A stretch of 64,000 nucleotides of DNA, from the NCBI RefSeq assembly GCF_019649055.1, contig NW_026570508.1:1-64000 (forward strand). Reading direction: 5' to 3'. Made by a program: the position numbers and the translations under genes. Source of the DNA: Paramacrobiotus metropolitanus (lineage: Eukaryota > Tardigrada > Eutardigrada > Parachela > Macrobiotidae). How positions within the stretch are numbered: the first letter of the stretch is position 1; every line of letters begins with the position of its first letter. This document shows positions 30,519 through 41,600 of this stretch, one piece after another. The notes beneath the pieces are model-generated. The model had not been told where the DNA came from. It saw nothing but the letters and a program-made list of their open reading frames with translations, and ran no database searches.

Positions 30519-33500
30519 ATGTCGCACCTAATTGTCTCGGTAAGTACGGTGTTTGCTGGCTGTTTGACTTTCCTTGCATTCAGCTATGGCCGTCAGTCGC
30601 TGCCGTCTGATTCCTTTGCGGTGCCATGTCCGCATTTCTGCACCTGTTATCCTTCGTTCTGGAAATGCGGTGACAGTAAAGCATCACTGTGGCCGTTGGA
30701 CAATCAACCGGATGCAATAATTAGAGGTGTTCGCATGCTGGATTTATCAGGATCAGATGTGGATGTACTGCCCAATCAGAGCCCAGCCCATAATTTTCCC
30801 GACCTTCAGCTCATCATCCTCTCGCAGACGATTTTTGACGGTCAGCAATGTCGCGAACTGGAATGTTTGGAGAATTTGGGTATCCGAGTCATTGCTCCTC
30901 GTTGTCCTGCAGGTAAAATAGCATTAAAAACCATTAAATAATTGTCAAATAATGTCGTTGAAATAATTTGTAAAGTTAAACACTCGTACTTCCTCTGATA
31001 TGTAATATGAAAATATTTCGCAGACAAACGCACCGGATGTGCGTATCCGCCATGCTGCCCGTGGGCTGCAGCAGCACGGACCCGTCCACTTCCACCACCA
31101 ACGCCTACCACCGGCAAGTCTCAATCTCCCCTGCTACCATTCATCAACGGAGAAACTTCAACCATCTTTAACCCTTCGCGGGATCGGGAATACAGCACAC
31201 GGGCTATGGCACCAACAACAGCCGCGACGGACCACCTGAGCGGTAAGGGTGATGATGGAGAGCGTATTGTCATTGGTGTGGAGAACACAGCTAGTACTAC
31301 TGCTACAATCTTTCCTGTTACGCTACTATCACTGCCAGCCGTTTTAACCACATATGCGAGTTCGAAAAAACTGCCTGGTCATGCGACTGCAAGTACGAGT
31401 ACATCACTTCCGCTCACTACATCAGGTGATTATTACCGGCGCAGAGTGGTAGTGGTTGGCGGATTAAGTACAGCCGGCAGAACGGCTACACAGCTACCGC
31501 TGACTACGACAAAGACAACAACAGCAACAACAACGACGCCGTCCGCTGTTGTAACGCCCACGCGCGCGCCCGTCCAGCTAAAATTTAATTTGACGTCGTT
31601 ATTAACCACAACCACTGTCATTACTGATAAAGTGTTTGCAACGTCATTTCCTGTCGAAATAGTCATGCTTCGCGAGAGTTATTACAAGAACAAAGATCGT
31701 AGTAGCGATAATGAAGCTGTGTCAAACCAGAATGATATGATGATGACACGTTCCTCTACATCTCAGCCGTTGGCAATTACCGATACGAGCGCGGCGGGAG
31801 TTGATATCAGGAGTGAAGGAAGGAGCACCGCTGATACCATTCGTACCACGGCCGCTACCAGCTCCACGAATATGTCAACTGCTGTTGTAACGATACCTGC
31901 CGAGGCAGCCATGTCAAGCACAACTCCGCCCACAGTTACAGAAGCTCCCGGCCCTTCACCTCACGTTGCTAATATTTCTACATTCTCACAGTCCACTCCC
32001 CCAACAAACCCATTTATCCACACAACTGATATGATCATATTGCCAACGCTGCTGATGGCTTCGCAGCCGGCTGAAAACACTACCGCGGCGGTATCCAAAA
32101 GCAACGACGCAAAATTATCGGTAGTAAATAGCAGTAGTAATGCGGATGTCGGTCGGTCGGAACATTTTGAATCGTCGTTATCTGGTGGCAAGAATAGTAA
32201 GGACCATGACGAAACTCTGACGACTGTTGTGGAATTGCTGTTGTCCACAACGACGACACCAGCCACGCTGGCGATACCGGACGCTACCGATCGCATTGTC
32301 TTCTGTGCCAACATATCATGCCCTCCGTGTTTGCTTGTAGGTGGTAGTGGTGGTGGTGCTGAAGTTCGTATGGGATTGCTGGCAGATCAGTTTACTGCAG
32401 CTAGTATTGCGGTAGCCAGCGTCATTCTTCTCCTGCTGGTCATCTTGTGCATCTTGTGGAAGTGTGGTTATCGTGTAATTCGTGGTGGATACGGCGCCGG
32501 CGGAGGCGTCAGCAGTAATCAGCAAGATGACGAAGGTGATGAGGAAAACGACCAAAGTCGCGGCCGCCGCAGTGCCTCGGTGTGGTCTTGGATGAGAGGA
32601 GTCTTCAATAACAACAACAACGATAACAACAGCGGCCGCTCTAACGATGATGTGAATCGTCATGGCATGGGCAGCCATATTCGAGGTGGACACGATGAGC
32701 GTCGGGGTGGTGGTGGTGGCCGCCGTGGCGGAGTGGCAACGAATCCTATCTTCAATCCCGGCCTTCAGCAGCACCATGGTTTCTCCCCAGTGGCCAACCT
32801 GAATTCTAGGACACCGACTCGCCACATGCCGTCCCCGCGTCCTGCTGGCTATAATCCCGTGCTTGGTGGAGTGATGAATTTCGTCGGCGACGACAGCGAC
32901 CACGACCACGACTACGGTAACAACGATAACAACCGCCGTGGCGGCCAGCAGCAAGGTGCGGGAAATAATGCGCGACTTCCGGCAGAGTACCGTGCGGACG
33001 ATAGGGAATCTCCCGTGTACAACTCTCCACGCCCTGGTGTGCCACGAGTTATTGTTTCTGCGGAAGTGCACGGACGCAACAGCGCTGATCAAGAGCAGGA
33101 GGTGCACGGCGGTAAGTGTAGATGAGTAATATAATGACGCTCAGGTATTTCCGGTATTGCACATAGACTGAATCTGCCTTGTAGAACATATGTACGAAAA
33201 TGTTCCACTACCGGCACTACCACAACAACCATCCTCCCCTCATCGCTCTGTGAGTATTGGCAGCGCAGACGGTGAGTGTGATTGATTATTATAACGCTCC
33301 GGACATTTATGTTTTTCATCGCACTTATCATTACTGTATCGTAGAACTTATGAGCGGAAACTCGTCCGCTCCTCCACCATTTTCTCCACGTCACATTGTC
33401 AGAAGCAGGAGCATGAGTGTGCTGGAAGATGTTCTGGAAAGGGAGGAAGAAGAGGAGAATGATGATCAGCACGGAGTAGAGGCCCATGATGAAGAGCACG

Positions 33501-33568
33501 GGGACAATTTGGTTCTGGAACGTGAGAGTAGCGAGCATGAAAGCGGTGGCGGCGGTGGTGGTGGGTAA
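30519..33568 (+). CDS. TIR-encoded LRR/mucin-like membrane glycoprotein, four exons
   Basis: Predicted exons are 30519-30912, 31024-33111, 33185-33271 and 33345-33568, all with GT-AG borders and matching phases, giving about 930 residues. Order: signal peptide (LIVSVSTVFAGCLTFLAF); a Cys-rich LRR-N-cap-like segment (CPHFCTCYPSFWKCGD) with one leucine-rich unit (IRGVRMLDLSGSDVDVLP); a Ser/Thr-rich mucin-like stalk of roughly 450 residues with many potential glycosylation sites; a membrane span near the middle of the long exon's second half (VASVILLLLVILCILWKCGY); and a Gly/Asn/Arg-rich cytoplasmic tail ending in a run of Gly. A type I surface glycoprotein is likely; attachment or immune-decoy roles are guesses. 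The right-TIR copy is broken by frameshifts. LRR caps suggest capture from a host gene. Confidence 0.75.
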
Positions 33569-33610
33569 TTAGATAATATTTTATCCATAGAAACCAACAA
33601 AATCTAGACG

Positions 33611-33820
33611 ATGTGGTTTTGGCAGGACAGGAAATGGATGCGCAACTTCCTGAAGCGATGGTGGGAAGTGGGGACCTGGGAGTACTGCGTGGTCGCGGTC
33701 GCGGTCGTCCTCCTGGCGGTGGCGGCCATGGTCGTGGTTTTCGCGGTGGATTTCAGACGGAAGCAGTTTGGAATCGACGCGACGGAAGTGGGAACCGTCT
33801 GGAACGTCGCTGAAGTTTAG
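33611..33820 (+). CDS. Possible small membrane protein in left TIR
   Basis: This 69-codon ORF has a hydrophobic core (VVAVAVVLLAVAAMVVVFAV) after a Trp/Arg-rich N-terminus. In the right TIR a one-base insertion shifts the equivalent start codon into another frame that encodes a Gly/Arg-rich peptide. The coding status is therefore doubtful: one copy is mutated or neither is coding. Confidence 0.3.
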   Translation: MWFWQDRKWMRNFLKRWWEVGTWEYCVVAVAVVLLAVAAMVVVFAVDFRRKQFGIDATEVGTVWNVAEV

Positions 33821-34436
33821 ATGTACATATTCGTTTGTATGGGCTTTTTGTATATAGTTTTTAGCGCCAATTTTGCTCATCGATTTCTCTTCTGTCGTCC
33901 CAAATACATAAAATGTACAGTTTTATGTTGAAAATGTAATGGTTACAAATTTTGTTTTCCTATAAGCGTTACAACTACTGACGATTTGCGGATCTGACAA
34001 ACTATTTTGACTTTAGTTTTTATACAACTTGCATTTGACGTGCATCGGCAATTTGGAATTTTTGGAATAAGATTATAATGTCTAATCTCCTACGCGCGTA
34101 GTATTCGTCCAGCGGTCGCAGAATATCCAATCCATTGTATGTCCACGGAGGTGTTTACTGCAGAGGTTCTGCGTACATTCATATTATCTTATATGAATGT
34201 ATCGCGATGCGCGACTGGAAACAGGAAACCGCGGGAACGGATACTGCTGTTAGCATTCCCAGCGTCGTACTTTCTCCGTCACCTACACCGTCAACGTCAA
34301 CGTCTCCCGAGCGGTCATCACCTGCAAACACCGCTCCTGGCGGCGCCAGTGCCGACGCTGAAACTGTAAGCGCCGATGAAGCGGAGAAGGATGATTGAAA
34401 GCGTTATTCACCTTTCATTCCGTGACTGTCGTTTAA
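33821..34436 (+). other. Inner end of left TIR and junction with unique region
   Basis: AT-rich non-coding sequence runs to the TIR boundary at 34207. An 87-codon Ser/Thr/Pro-rich open frame spans the boundary (34135-34398), but nothing supports it beyond being open. Confidence 0.4.
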
Positions 34437-34619
34437 ATGATGGAGTGGATGTTTTTGTCTGGATCGTATGAACCGTTAGTATTGTTTTCGGGCTTATTGC
34501 TCATGTTTTTTGTTATTTTTCGAGTGCGACATTGTTATACGTTCATTTTTCGGTTTCTAGGATTTGTAGACTTTGTTACACGGATTTTTGCTGGTTTATA
34601 CGATAACGAATACGGATAA
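34437..34619 (+). CDS. Possible 60-residue membrane protein
   Basis: This short ORF is dominated by hydrophobic residues (LVLFSGLLLMFFVIF, then FIFRFLGFVDFVTRIFAGLY), giving one or two membrane spans. It sits between the TIR and the BIR gene. Small membrane proteins are common in adintovirus-like genomes, but no family was recognised. Confidence 0.35.
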   Translation: MMEWMFLSGSYEPLVLFSGLLLMFFVIFRVRHCYTFIFRFLGFVDFVTRIFAGLYDNEYG

Positions 34620-34771
34620 CTTGTGTTCATGATTAGAACGAACGGAAATCAAACTTGTTTATGTGAAAATGACTTGTTATTGCGATTGTTACGATGAGAA
34701 AGAGCAATATTAGCAAATTCGACAATTTTACTTACTCACGTTGTATCGTGCCGTGTCGTTCTTCATCATGT

Positions 34772-35923
34772 TCAAAACAGGCTGTACTGGTCACATTCAC
34801 GACATTCAAAATAGTCAGTAGCAAATTTTTCACCACCTCCGCCATAGCTTACACTGCGCTGCACCCAGTGTGTTCCATCTAACAGTATTCGATCACGAGC
34901 TCCTGAGCAGTGTTGTGTCTTACGATCACACCGTGCACAGAAAAAAATTCTATATTCACGTTGCATTTCCATTTGTTGCATTCGATTAGCCTGCAAATGT
35001 GTGAGAAGGCTGTAGAGATGAATTTCCGTGCCGGTGACATTGATCCGGTTAAAGGAAGCGATAGCCTCTTTAATTTCCCCTCGAGTGTAGCCATAGCGCA
35101 TAGCTTTTCTGTGTAGGGCGCTGCCAGAGGGAGCGATGGAGATGCTGCTGCGGGCAGGGGCGTTGCTGTCTGCGCTATACTCGTCATTGCACCTAGTCTT
35201 CCCCACTTTATCTTCCGGCTTCGTAGTTTCGGTAGTAGTAGTAGTAGTAGTAGTGACTGATGTTTTCGTATTTTTATCATGTTGGAGAGATGTTGATAAC
35301 GACGATTCCAGAGTAGGTAGCGATGGCGATGGTGGCGGCGGTGGTGGTGATGGCGGTCGGGGGAAGGCGGTCGCATCAGTAAGTCGCGTGAGCAAGTATA
35401 AACAGGTGGGAGACCAATGTAAATGCTGCATAAGCGGAACATCGCTCGCTTTCCACCGGTTCAGATTCACTCCACAGTAAAAGCAGGTGACAGTGTCGCC
35501 ATATCCCTGATAAAAGAATCCGGCATGTGGTAACTGGATAGGAGTTTGGTGTATTTGTTTCGACCAGGTGGTAAAAGAATTAACACGCGTCTCAAAATCG
35601 GAAAAATAGGGTGCAAATGCTGGCTGTACGTCTAACTTCCTGGAAGTGTAGGCGCGCGGGAAAAAATTCTCTCGCAACTTGGCACAATCCGGATTTCGTT
35701 TTAGATGCAGTTGCAAAGGGTTCGAAACAGAGGACAAATCAAACTCAATGGCTTGACAAAATAAACAGTATACTGAATGATGTAGATTAATCGATTGAAA
35801 TCCATCAGCCTTGTCCAAACGGGGTTTATCAGGCATTTGACCTTTGCCAGCATGTAGGTAATACATGCCATCGTCCTCGCGCACGATGTAAGGCTCAAAG
35901 TTATTGCCTTCTGCCATTTCCAC
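34772..35923 (-). CDS. BIR-domain protein (IAP-like), two BIRs
   Basis: 383 residues. A degenerate BIR lies at about 45-95 (CLFCQAIEF, then HLKRNPDC). A classical BIR lies at about 105-185 (FETRVNSFTTW, HAGFFYQGYGDTVTCFYCGV, W..SDVPLMQHLHWSPTC) with the full C-C-H-C zinc set. A Ser/Thr/Pro-rich low-complexity linker follows, with a possible C-terminal zinc pair (FFCARCD and FECRECD). BIR proteins of baculoviruses and related viruses bind caspases or IAP antagonists and block apoptosis. There is no obvious RING finger, so ubiquitin-ligase activity is not expected. It is divergent from the PC4-like gene across a 328-bp gap with duplicated promoter-like blocks. Confidence 0.85.
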   Translation of the reverse strand: MEMAEGNNFEPYIVREDDGMYYLHAGKGQMPDKPRLDKADGFQSINLHHSVYCLFCQAIEFDLSSVSNPLQLHLKRNPDCAKLRENFFPRAYTSRKLDVQPAFAPYFSDFETRVNSFTTWSKQIHQTPIQLPHAGFFYQGYGDTVTCFYCGVNLNRWKASDVPLMQHLHWSPTCLYLLTRLTDATAFPRPPSPPPPPPSPSLPTLESSLSTSLQHDKNTKTSVTTTTTTTTETTKPEDKVGKTRCNDEYSADSNAPARSSISIAPSGSALHRKAMRYGYTRGEIKEAIASFNRINVTGTEIHLYSLLTHLQANRMQQMEMQREYRIFFCARCDRKTQHCSGARDRILLDGTHWVQRSVSYGGGGEKFATDYFECRECDQYSLF

Positions 35924-35986
35924 TAGTGAAAACTTTAAAAATTAGGCCTTATGTGAAAAAGGGAGTTTATATGATAACCGCGTCAC

Positions 35987-36156
35987 AAATAATTGCCGAC
36001 AATTAACGTAAGGGGAGGAACGTGGGAGTGCGCAATTTAAAAGATTGCGTGACTAGGCGGGCGTTGTACTGTCCACTAGAAATAATTGCCCGCAATTACT
36101 CTGAGGGGAGGAGAGGGGGAGTGTGTCGTTTAAATAAATCACGTGACTGGGCGGGT
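35987..36156. promoter_or_regulatory. Duplicated block in divergent promoter
   Basis: Two imperfect copies 93 bp apart (35987-36064 and 36080-36157) share AAATAATTGCC, a GGGGAGGA stretch and GTGACT(A/G)GGCGGG. They sit between the divergent BIR and PC4-like genes, so they may be upstream elements controlling both. No known factor site is claimed. Confidence 0.55.
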
Positions 36157-36251
36157 ATCAAGGAGGACACCAAAATTGTTTCGGGAAATAAAAGCTGCGT
36201 TTTCGATTTTATATCCTGCCCTCTCTATGTTAAATGCCCATTAAAGCGGAT

Positions 36252-37454
36252 ATGGATAGTACTGTTGTGAATAATTTAGACATCTGCACCAACGAGGAGG
36301 CGTTGACCAACAAGCCCGAGTATCAACACCTTGTTAGGTCTGCTCCGTTTATTATTGTGGTAAGTGCGAGGTAATGGTATATAAATGTATAAACCAGGAA
36401 ACTGTCTTTCAGTTTTCATGCAGTATATGTGCGTTCTAGTGAAAGAAGATGATGGCTTTTCGAGAGCATGTGATGATGACATGGCAGAAACAAAAAGGCG
36501 CTACCTTATTTTTTATAATTTTTTCAATGCAGTTAACAACTATTTGTTTACTGGCGCGTGGAAATGCTTCTATCAGCAGATTGGCTAATGAAACATCGAC
36601 GTTCATGGAAGAGAAGGGAACATTGGTCGGACGCTTTATTAATGAAACGTTATTTCTTATTAGAAGCTCAAGAGCGTACCTGATCCGTAAAAATTCTGAT
36701 TTTTTTAAGCTATTGAACAGTACTCTACAACAAAGTAGAACCAAGTTGCCAGGTTATCAGCTCAACATCACAGCTGTACCTTCCACTTTTCAGGCGGGAG
36801 CTAGCCGTCTGGATATCATCCTCTTTCCAGTCATACGCAATTTTAGTGACCTTATCGATAATAAAAATGATGAAGTGATGCGTTGTACCAGTGTGAACGC
36901 AATAGCACCATCTTCTGTTTCAGCACAAACCCACCTGCATCATGCTCAGCCTCAGCCTGTACAAGCCAGAGGTGCCCCGAGTGGATATGCGTCTAATCAG
37001 CCAACCGCGCGGCCAGCAGGATGATGATGGATGTTACCGGCCGACCAAATGCGGTTTTTATTTTCCTGTCGACTATTTACCTGAGTTTCTAAATGCCGTC
37101 CGTCAATTAATGCGCAATGTTAACCAGTGGAAAGCCGCAACACCATACCTACAAGCAAAACCTACAGCTCGTCGTTATTCCGCCGCCACAAAGCCCCCAC
37201 AACCCCACCCTGTTCCGGCAGCACGCAACCGCTCGGCCAAAGGCATCCAACCACCGCGAAAAAGAAAAAATACCACGGAATCGCAGCGCTTACCCAGAAA
37301 AAAAATCCGTGGCGCGCCGCAGGTAAAGAGTACGCAAAATGCTGCGGCTAGTGATGATGAAAGTGACCTTGACCTTTTCGATGACAAAATTGACGATGCT
37401 GACGAAGACTTCGATAATAGCGAAGGAGCTGCTTCTTCTCCTGCGGATGTTTAA
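36252..37454 (+). CDS. PC4-like DNA-binding protein, two exons
   Basis: Exon 1 is 36252-36359 (36 codons) and ends GTG|GTAAGT. Exon 2 starts after the TTTCAG at 36923 and runs to 37454 in the same phase. Residues about 37-100 resemble the PC4/Sub1 single-stranded DNA-binding fold: a strand-rich piece with LYKPEVPRVDMRLI, then CYRPTKCGFYFPVDYLPEFL and a closing helix (NAVRQLM). The C-terminus is basic (RKRKNTTESQRLPRKK, NLS-like) then very acidic (SDLDLFDDKIDDADEDFD). PC4 proteins bind melted DNA and act in transcription and replication; a comparable nuclear role here is inferred. The 564-nt intron holds most of a second ORF (36449-37024). Confidence 0.65.
36449..37024 (+). CDS. Intron-nested secreted glycoprotein ORF
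   Basis: 191 codons starting inside the intron of the PC4-like gene and overlapping its second exon in another frame. An N-terminal hydrophobic segment (ATLFFIIFSMQLTTICLLA) looks like a signal peptide. Six N-glycosylation sequons follow in about 120 residues (NAS, NET, NET, NST, NIT, NFS), more than chance would give. No later membrane span is seen, so it may be secreted. It could be made from the unspliced message. No family recognised. Confidence 0.5.
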   Translation: MMAFREHVMMTWQKQKGATLFFIIFSMQLTTICLLARGNASISRLANETSTFMEEKGTLVGRFINETLFLIRSSRAYLIRKNSDFFKLLNSTLQQSRTKLPGYQLNITAVPSTFQAGASRLDIILFPVIRNFSDLIDNKNDEVMRCTSVNAIAPSSVSAQTHLHHAQPQPVQARGAPSGYASNQPTARPAG

Positions 37455-37689
37455 TGTTTGTTTGTTTGTTTGTTTGTTCGCCTGTGCGCATGCGAGAAAC
37501 TGAATAAAATGCAAGTGTGTTGTTAGTCAATTTCGATACGTTCTAAAGGTCATACGCACACATATAAGCAGTTAGACATCACTATAAATTTTACATCATT
37601 TTTAACTGTAATGGAAGATACACAAACCATTTAGAAACTCACAGTAGCAAACTTCAACGACAAAATTAAAAGCAGTGCATATAAGAACA

Positions 37690-38568
37690 TTAACTGATCT
37701 TCTGAAGATGATTAGGATCTGCCAATGACAAATTTGTTTTCTTTCTTTTCCTTGATTTGTTCCTGACTTTTTGTTTCTCGCTTGCGACAAGTTTTTTCTT
37801 CGGCTTTCGGTTGCGTTTTTGCAGGCCGCGGCCAGACCGTATGCGGGCTCGGTTATCACCGAGGTGTTTTACTGGCACTAAAGCAAATTCTTCCATTCCC
37901 GAGTCCGTGATTGCGTAAATTCTTTGGTAACAGTCGCTTTCTCCTTCTTCGAGAATGTTAGATCGAACGCGTAGAGCGTCAGGTGTGCACGACTTATAAT
38001 CTAAAAAAAGGTAACCATAATCTCTGCTTGTAGCCAATTTATAGGCTTCCATAAAACGAGCTGAGCTACGAGGATACATTTGACGGGCGAGAATTTCAAT
38101 CTGCATCATGTCTCGTGGTTGTTTCCACAATACGAGATAATGTGCATTTAGCGATATCGTTCTCATCATGGGATTTTGAAAGAAGACATTCTGCACAGTA
38201 AGTATTACAGATCGATTTAAGTGGTGAGTACCACGAGTAAATAGTGACACAATATCTTTATTGATGTTTTGCATCTGATCGTCCAAAATAATGAGCGATG
38301 GCTCATTTTTATTCGTAAAACTCTCTTCAGCAATATCATCTGGAATATTCTTGATGAAAACAACGTTTTTCGTATGTTTTTTAATCACTTTGAAAATAGG
38401 CGACTCGTAAGAATAAATAAAATGGATTCGCTTGGGAAATGGTATAATCTTGCGGCGTTCTAAGAGTTTATTAATCCAGTACGTTTTACCGCCCTGGCTC
38501 TGACAGCTGCATACTAAATTAAACGGGTGGATCAACATAGGTTCGAAGCAGTAGGAAGCATACATCAT
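37690..38568 (-). CDS. FtsK/HerA (A32-like) genome-packaging ATPase
   Basis: 292 residues. The P-loop near residues 20-32 reads CSCQSQGGKTYW, lacking the usual first Gly but keeping GKT. Walker B is SLIILDDQ at about 94-101, followed by a sensor region (THHLNRSVILTVQN). This matches the Polinton/adintovirus packaging ATPase, which pumps the DNA genome into the capsid. The C-terminus is very basic (KKRNRKPKKKLVASEKQK-like). It is encoded next to PolB in the same direction, with the start about 100 bp from the PolB stop. Confidence 0.88.
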   Translation of the reverse strand: MMYASYCFEPMLIHPFNLVCSCQSQGGKTYWINKLLERRKIIPFPKRIHFIYSYESPIFKVIKKHTKNVVFIKNIPDDIAEESFTNKNEPSLIILDDQMQNINKDIVSLFTRGTHHLNRSVILTVQNVFFQNPMMRTISLNAHYLVLWKQPRDMMQIEILARQMYPRSSARFMEAYKLATSRDYGYLFLDYKSCTPDALRVRSNILEEGESDCYQRIYAITDSGMEEFALVPVKHLGDNRARIRSGRGLQKRNRKPKKKLVASEKQKVRNKSRKRKKTNLSLADPNHLQKIS

Positions 38569-38664
38569 GATTAACGCTTTGTTGAAAATTACACCACATG
38601 ACAGCCCGCACTTAGTAAATGATGGTCTCCTGCCTTTCTGTTTATATACAGCGTTCGCTTTAAA

Positions 38665-41600
38665 TCAATTTTGGCGAAATCCAAACGGCTCAGTGCGAAA
38701 GCCACTTTTCTGGATTATTACCCGCTTATCAAATGTGAACCTAAGCATCTTCCTCTGCTCCCGTGTTTGCAGCTCCCATTTTCCTTTGATGCGAAATATT
38801 TTGTATGGATTTATGAAATAATGCATAATTTTTGGGTCCTTCACGAGCTCTGCAAGCATTTCCGGGGTGAAAAAATCAATATTTCCCTGGTTAATTGTAA
38901 TGCCTTTCGCTTTGAATGCAGTATGGCCTTTTGCGGTTCGGTAAGCGTACATTTTCGGCCCTCCGCACACAAACAACACAATTTTATCATCACCGATCTC
39001 AGATTTGAATTCTCCTAAACAATCTCCAACCGGAAGTGAGGCTAATCCAGGTCCTTCCATGGCAATAACACAATCTGTGTCAACATATAGCAGCCGCTCT
39101 ATTCCCACACTGCTCATTCCTGTGTAGAGCTCCAGGCGTGCATAACTTGTCACAAAACCAGCCACAATAATGTTTGCTCGAAGATCTGTACTGTCAACAT
39201 TGGAAATACTGGTACTTTGTACTTGCAAGACGTCATTATTAATGATGTCAATGTAGTTAACATCAAACGTGCCGGAATAAAACAGCTCGTTAAATCGCTG
39301 CATAGTTTTGACATACTCGAACTTTGGTTTGTTTTCTTTAATCGCCAACCGTCCCCATAACGTGTTTAGCATTAGTTTGGAGAGCAATCGCCGGGTTGGA
39401 TTGTTTTCCATTCTATCCGGTTGCACAACAACGCCATCTCTATCCTTAAATAATTTAAGGTAAGCCAGTTTTTCACTGACAGATAGGCAACCGGCAGGGT
39501 ATCCGCTGGCAGCGGCCTTTTCGCTCATGAAAGTGCTTATATACTTGGAAAACAGATCTCCTTTTACGGGATAATGCCAAATTTCGTAAATTTCTACTAC
39601 GGTATAGCCCAATTTCTTAGCTAGATTTAATTCCGGAGTGGTATAAACTCCATTGAAACTGCGTTCCTCGTCTGAGTGACCACAAGAAGTTTTCTGATTA
39701 TTTCGCTCAGCGCAGCGGCAGCACAGTACAAACATACATTTGTTGTTAATGCGTTGGGGTAGCAGTGGTAGATGTAAATTTTGCGGAGGAAGAACTCTAA
39801 CATGAGCGATTCCAAAATATTCGTCTATGTCTGCAAAATTATTATATATTTTTTCAGGAAGTCCAACGGGATACAGTTTTTGTTTGCAGACAGCCGGGTA
39901 CAACGAGTTCTTATCCAAATAAGATACATACTGACCCTGCTCTACATCAGGCACCGCAAGAAGGCGAAAAGCTTCTGTCCGACCTCCAAACAATACGTCG
40001 CGGACGTCCATTGGCTTGATATGCCTGAAATTTTGTAGGATTTTAGTAGTGTCGGTATCCTGCTTTTTTTGGACACTCCATTGGCAGCTCCAAATGCATC
40101 GATATTTATAGCCGCGATTTTCCAGAAAGGCTTGCTGGTGTTTCGTGGAGCGAAGGAGTTGACCCATATTATGACCCCCGTAGGCGGTCGTGTCATTCGC
40201 ATAACACGCTGGGCAACCATGGAAATAGCAACCGTGGTACTCAAATACCTCGTTCCTGACTTCCGAGAACCCATCAACATGATAACGGCCGATACGTTTT
40301 TCACCGTCAGGATGATTTCTGGCATGTCGAATGAAAATTTCTTCCGTTTTCTGTAAATAGAACAGCCATTCCAAGCTTTCGTAAGAATAGGTTCGATGAG
40401 TCTGGAGATCTCGATATGTGAGGTACTGGATACTATTTTTAGGCATAAAAAGTGCGCGGAAAACAGTATTGACGTAACCCGGTAGCGAAACTGATTCGAT
40501 TAAGGGATTAAAACCACCGCACAGCGCCTTCATGTTTTCACAAAATTTTTGGCATGCGATGCGAAGGACTTGGCAGTCGTTTTCGCAGTATTTCAGAATC
40601 TCTTCAGTGAACCGCCAGATTTTTTTTGTTGCTTTTTCTGCGTCATACCAGTCTCGAAACACTTTGTAGTCGTCGACTTTCATTTGTGACGTTAAAAAGT
40701 ACTGCTCATCCGGTATGCAGCCAGCGTAATTAAAATTTTCTGCACGAGCGAAGAGGAAAGGAAAGCGACCTTTCGCGGCTTCAAAACCGAAGGCTTTTGG
40801 CATTTCAGCTAGCGCCATTGGCAAAAACGCCAAAGAATCTCTAAGAAGGATGTTGTATTTTGCAACCTGATGTAGGGGGAAAACAAAAAAGCAGTTGTTA
40901 GTGCCGAAATAAAAATTGCAAAGTAGTGCGCTTACCTTGATTTGTAAAAATTTAAGTCCTCTCATGATCACATCCGGCCAGAGTTCATTGGATTGTAAGT
41001 ATTGCATTATGAAATTTCCATCATATCCCATAAGGTTGTGAAAAATAACTATATAATTTTTGTGCCGTTTATGAAACAACCACTGGCAAAACTTTGTACC
41101 TGCATTATGACCGAAAAATTTTTTCGCCTTTCCATCATCATTGACAGCTACTCCTGCAATGGGCACATGGCAGGCGTTACTGATATCGGCCTCAAAATCG
41201 CAGTACAAAAAGGGTTGGTCAGGTTTCGGCGGCTTCTCGTGTACTTGAACAAAACACCGGTGCTGTGCACATACTACCAATTTACAGCTTCTACAGAAAT
41301 ATTCCCCGCACTGATGCAGTGGAAGCTCCGGATGTCGCGGTCGCTCCATGCAAATAATACTATCACAGTCGTTACATTTTTGTCTTTTCTGACAGTCGGT
41401 GGTCAAATGATAATCTTGGCTGCTTGATGATGATTCAATAGCTTTCTTGTGAATAGCAAAACAATCCGCGTTTCGAAATACTCGGTTGCATTTCCCGCAT
41501 GGAATCTCCTGTTCATTAGGGCAATCCAACCGCTGACAATTGAAACATTTTTTGCGGCAGCGATGGTGGAAGTGGTCAAGATGGTTAAGGAACTTGTTGC

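Larger units (their letters stand above)
29701..34207 (+). repeat. Left terminal inverted repeat (4.5 kb)
   Basis: Its reverse complement is found at 54453-58886 with many small indels and substitutions. It contains a complete glycoprotein gene. It ends inside a hairpin whose left-copy stem is TACATTCATAT / ATATGAATGTA. Confidence 0.9.

Noticed and set aside
31433-33107. Val- and Thr-rich antisense ORFs opposite the TIR glycoprotein
   Set aside because: They mirror the Ser/Thr-rich stalk and have no independent features.
34135-34398. 87-codon Ser/Thr/Pro-rich ORF across the TIR boundary
   Set aside because: Half of it lies in decaying TIR and it has no signal, span or motif.
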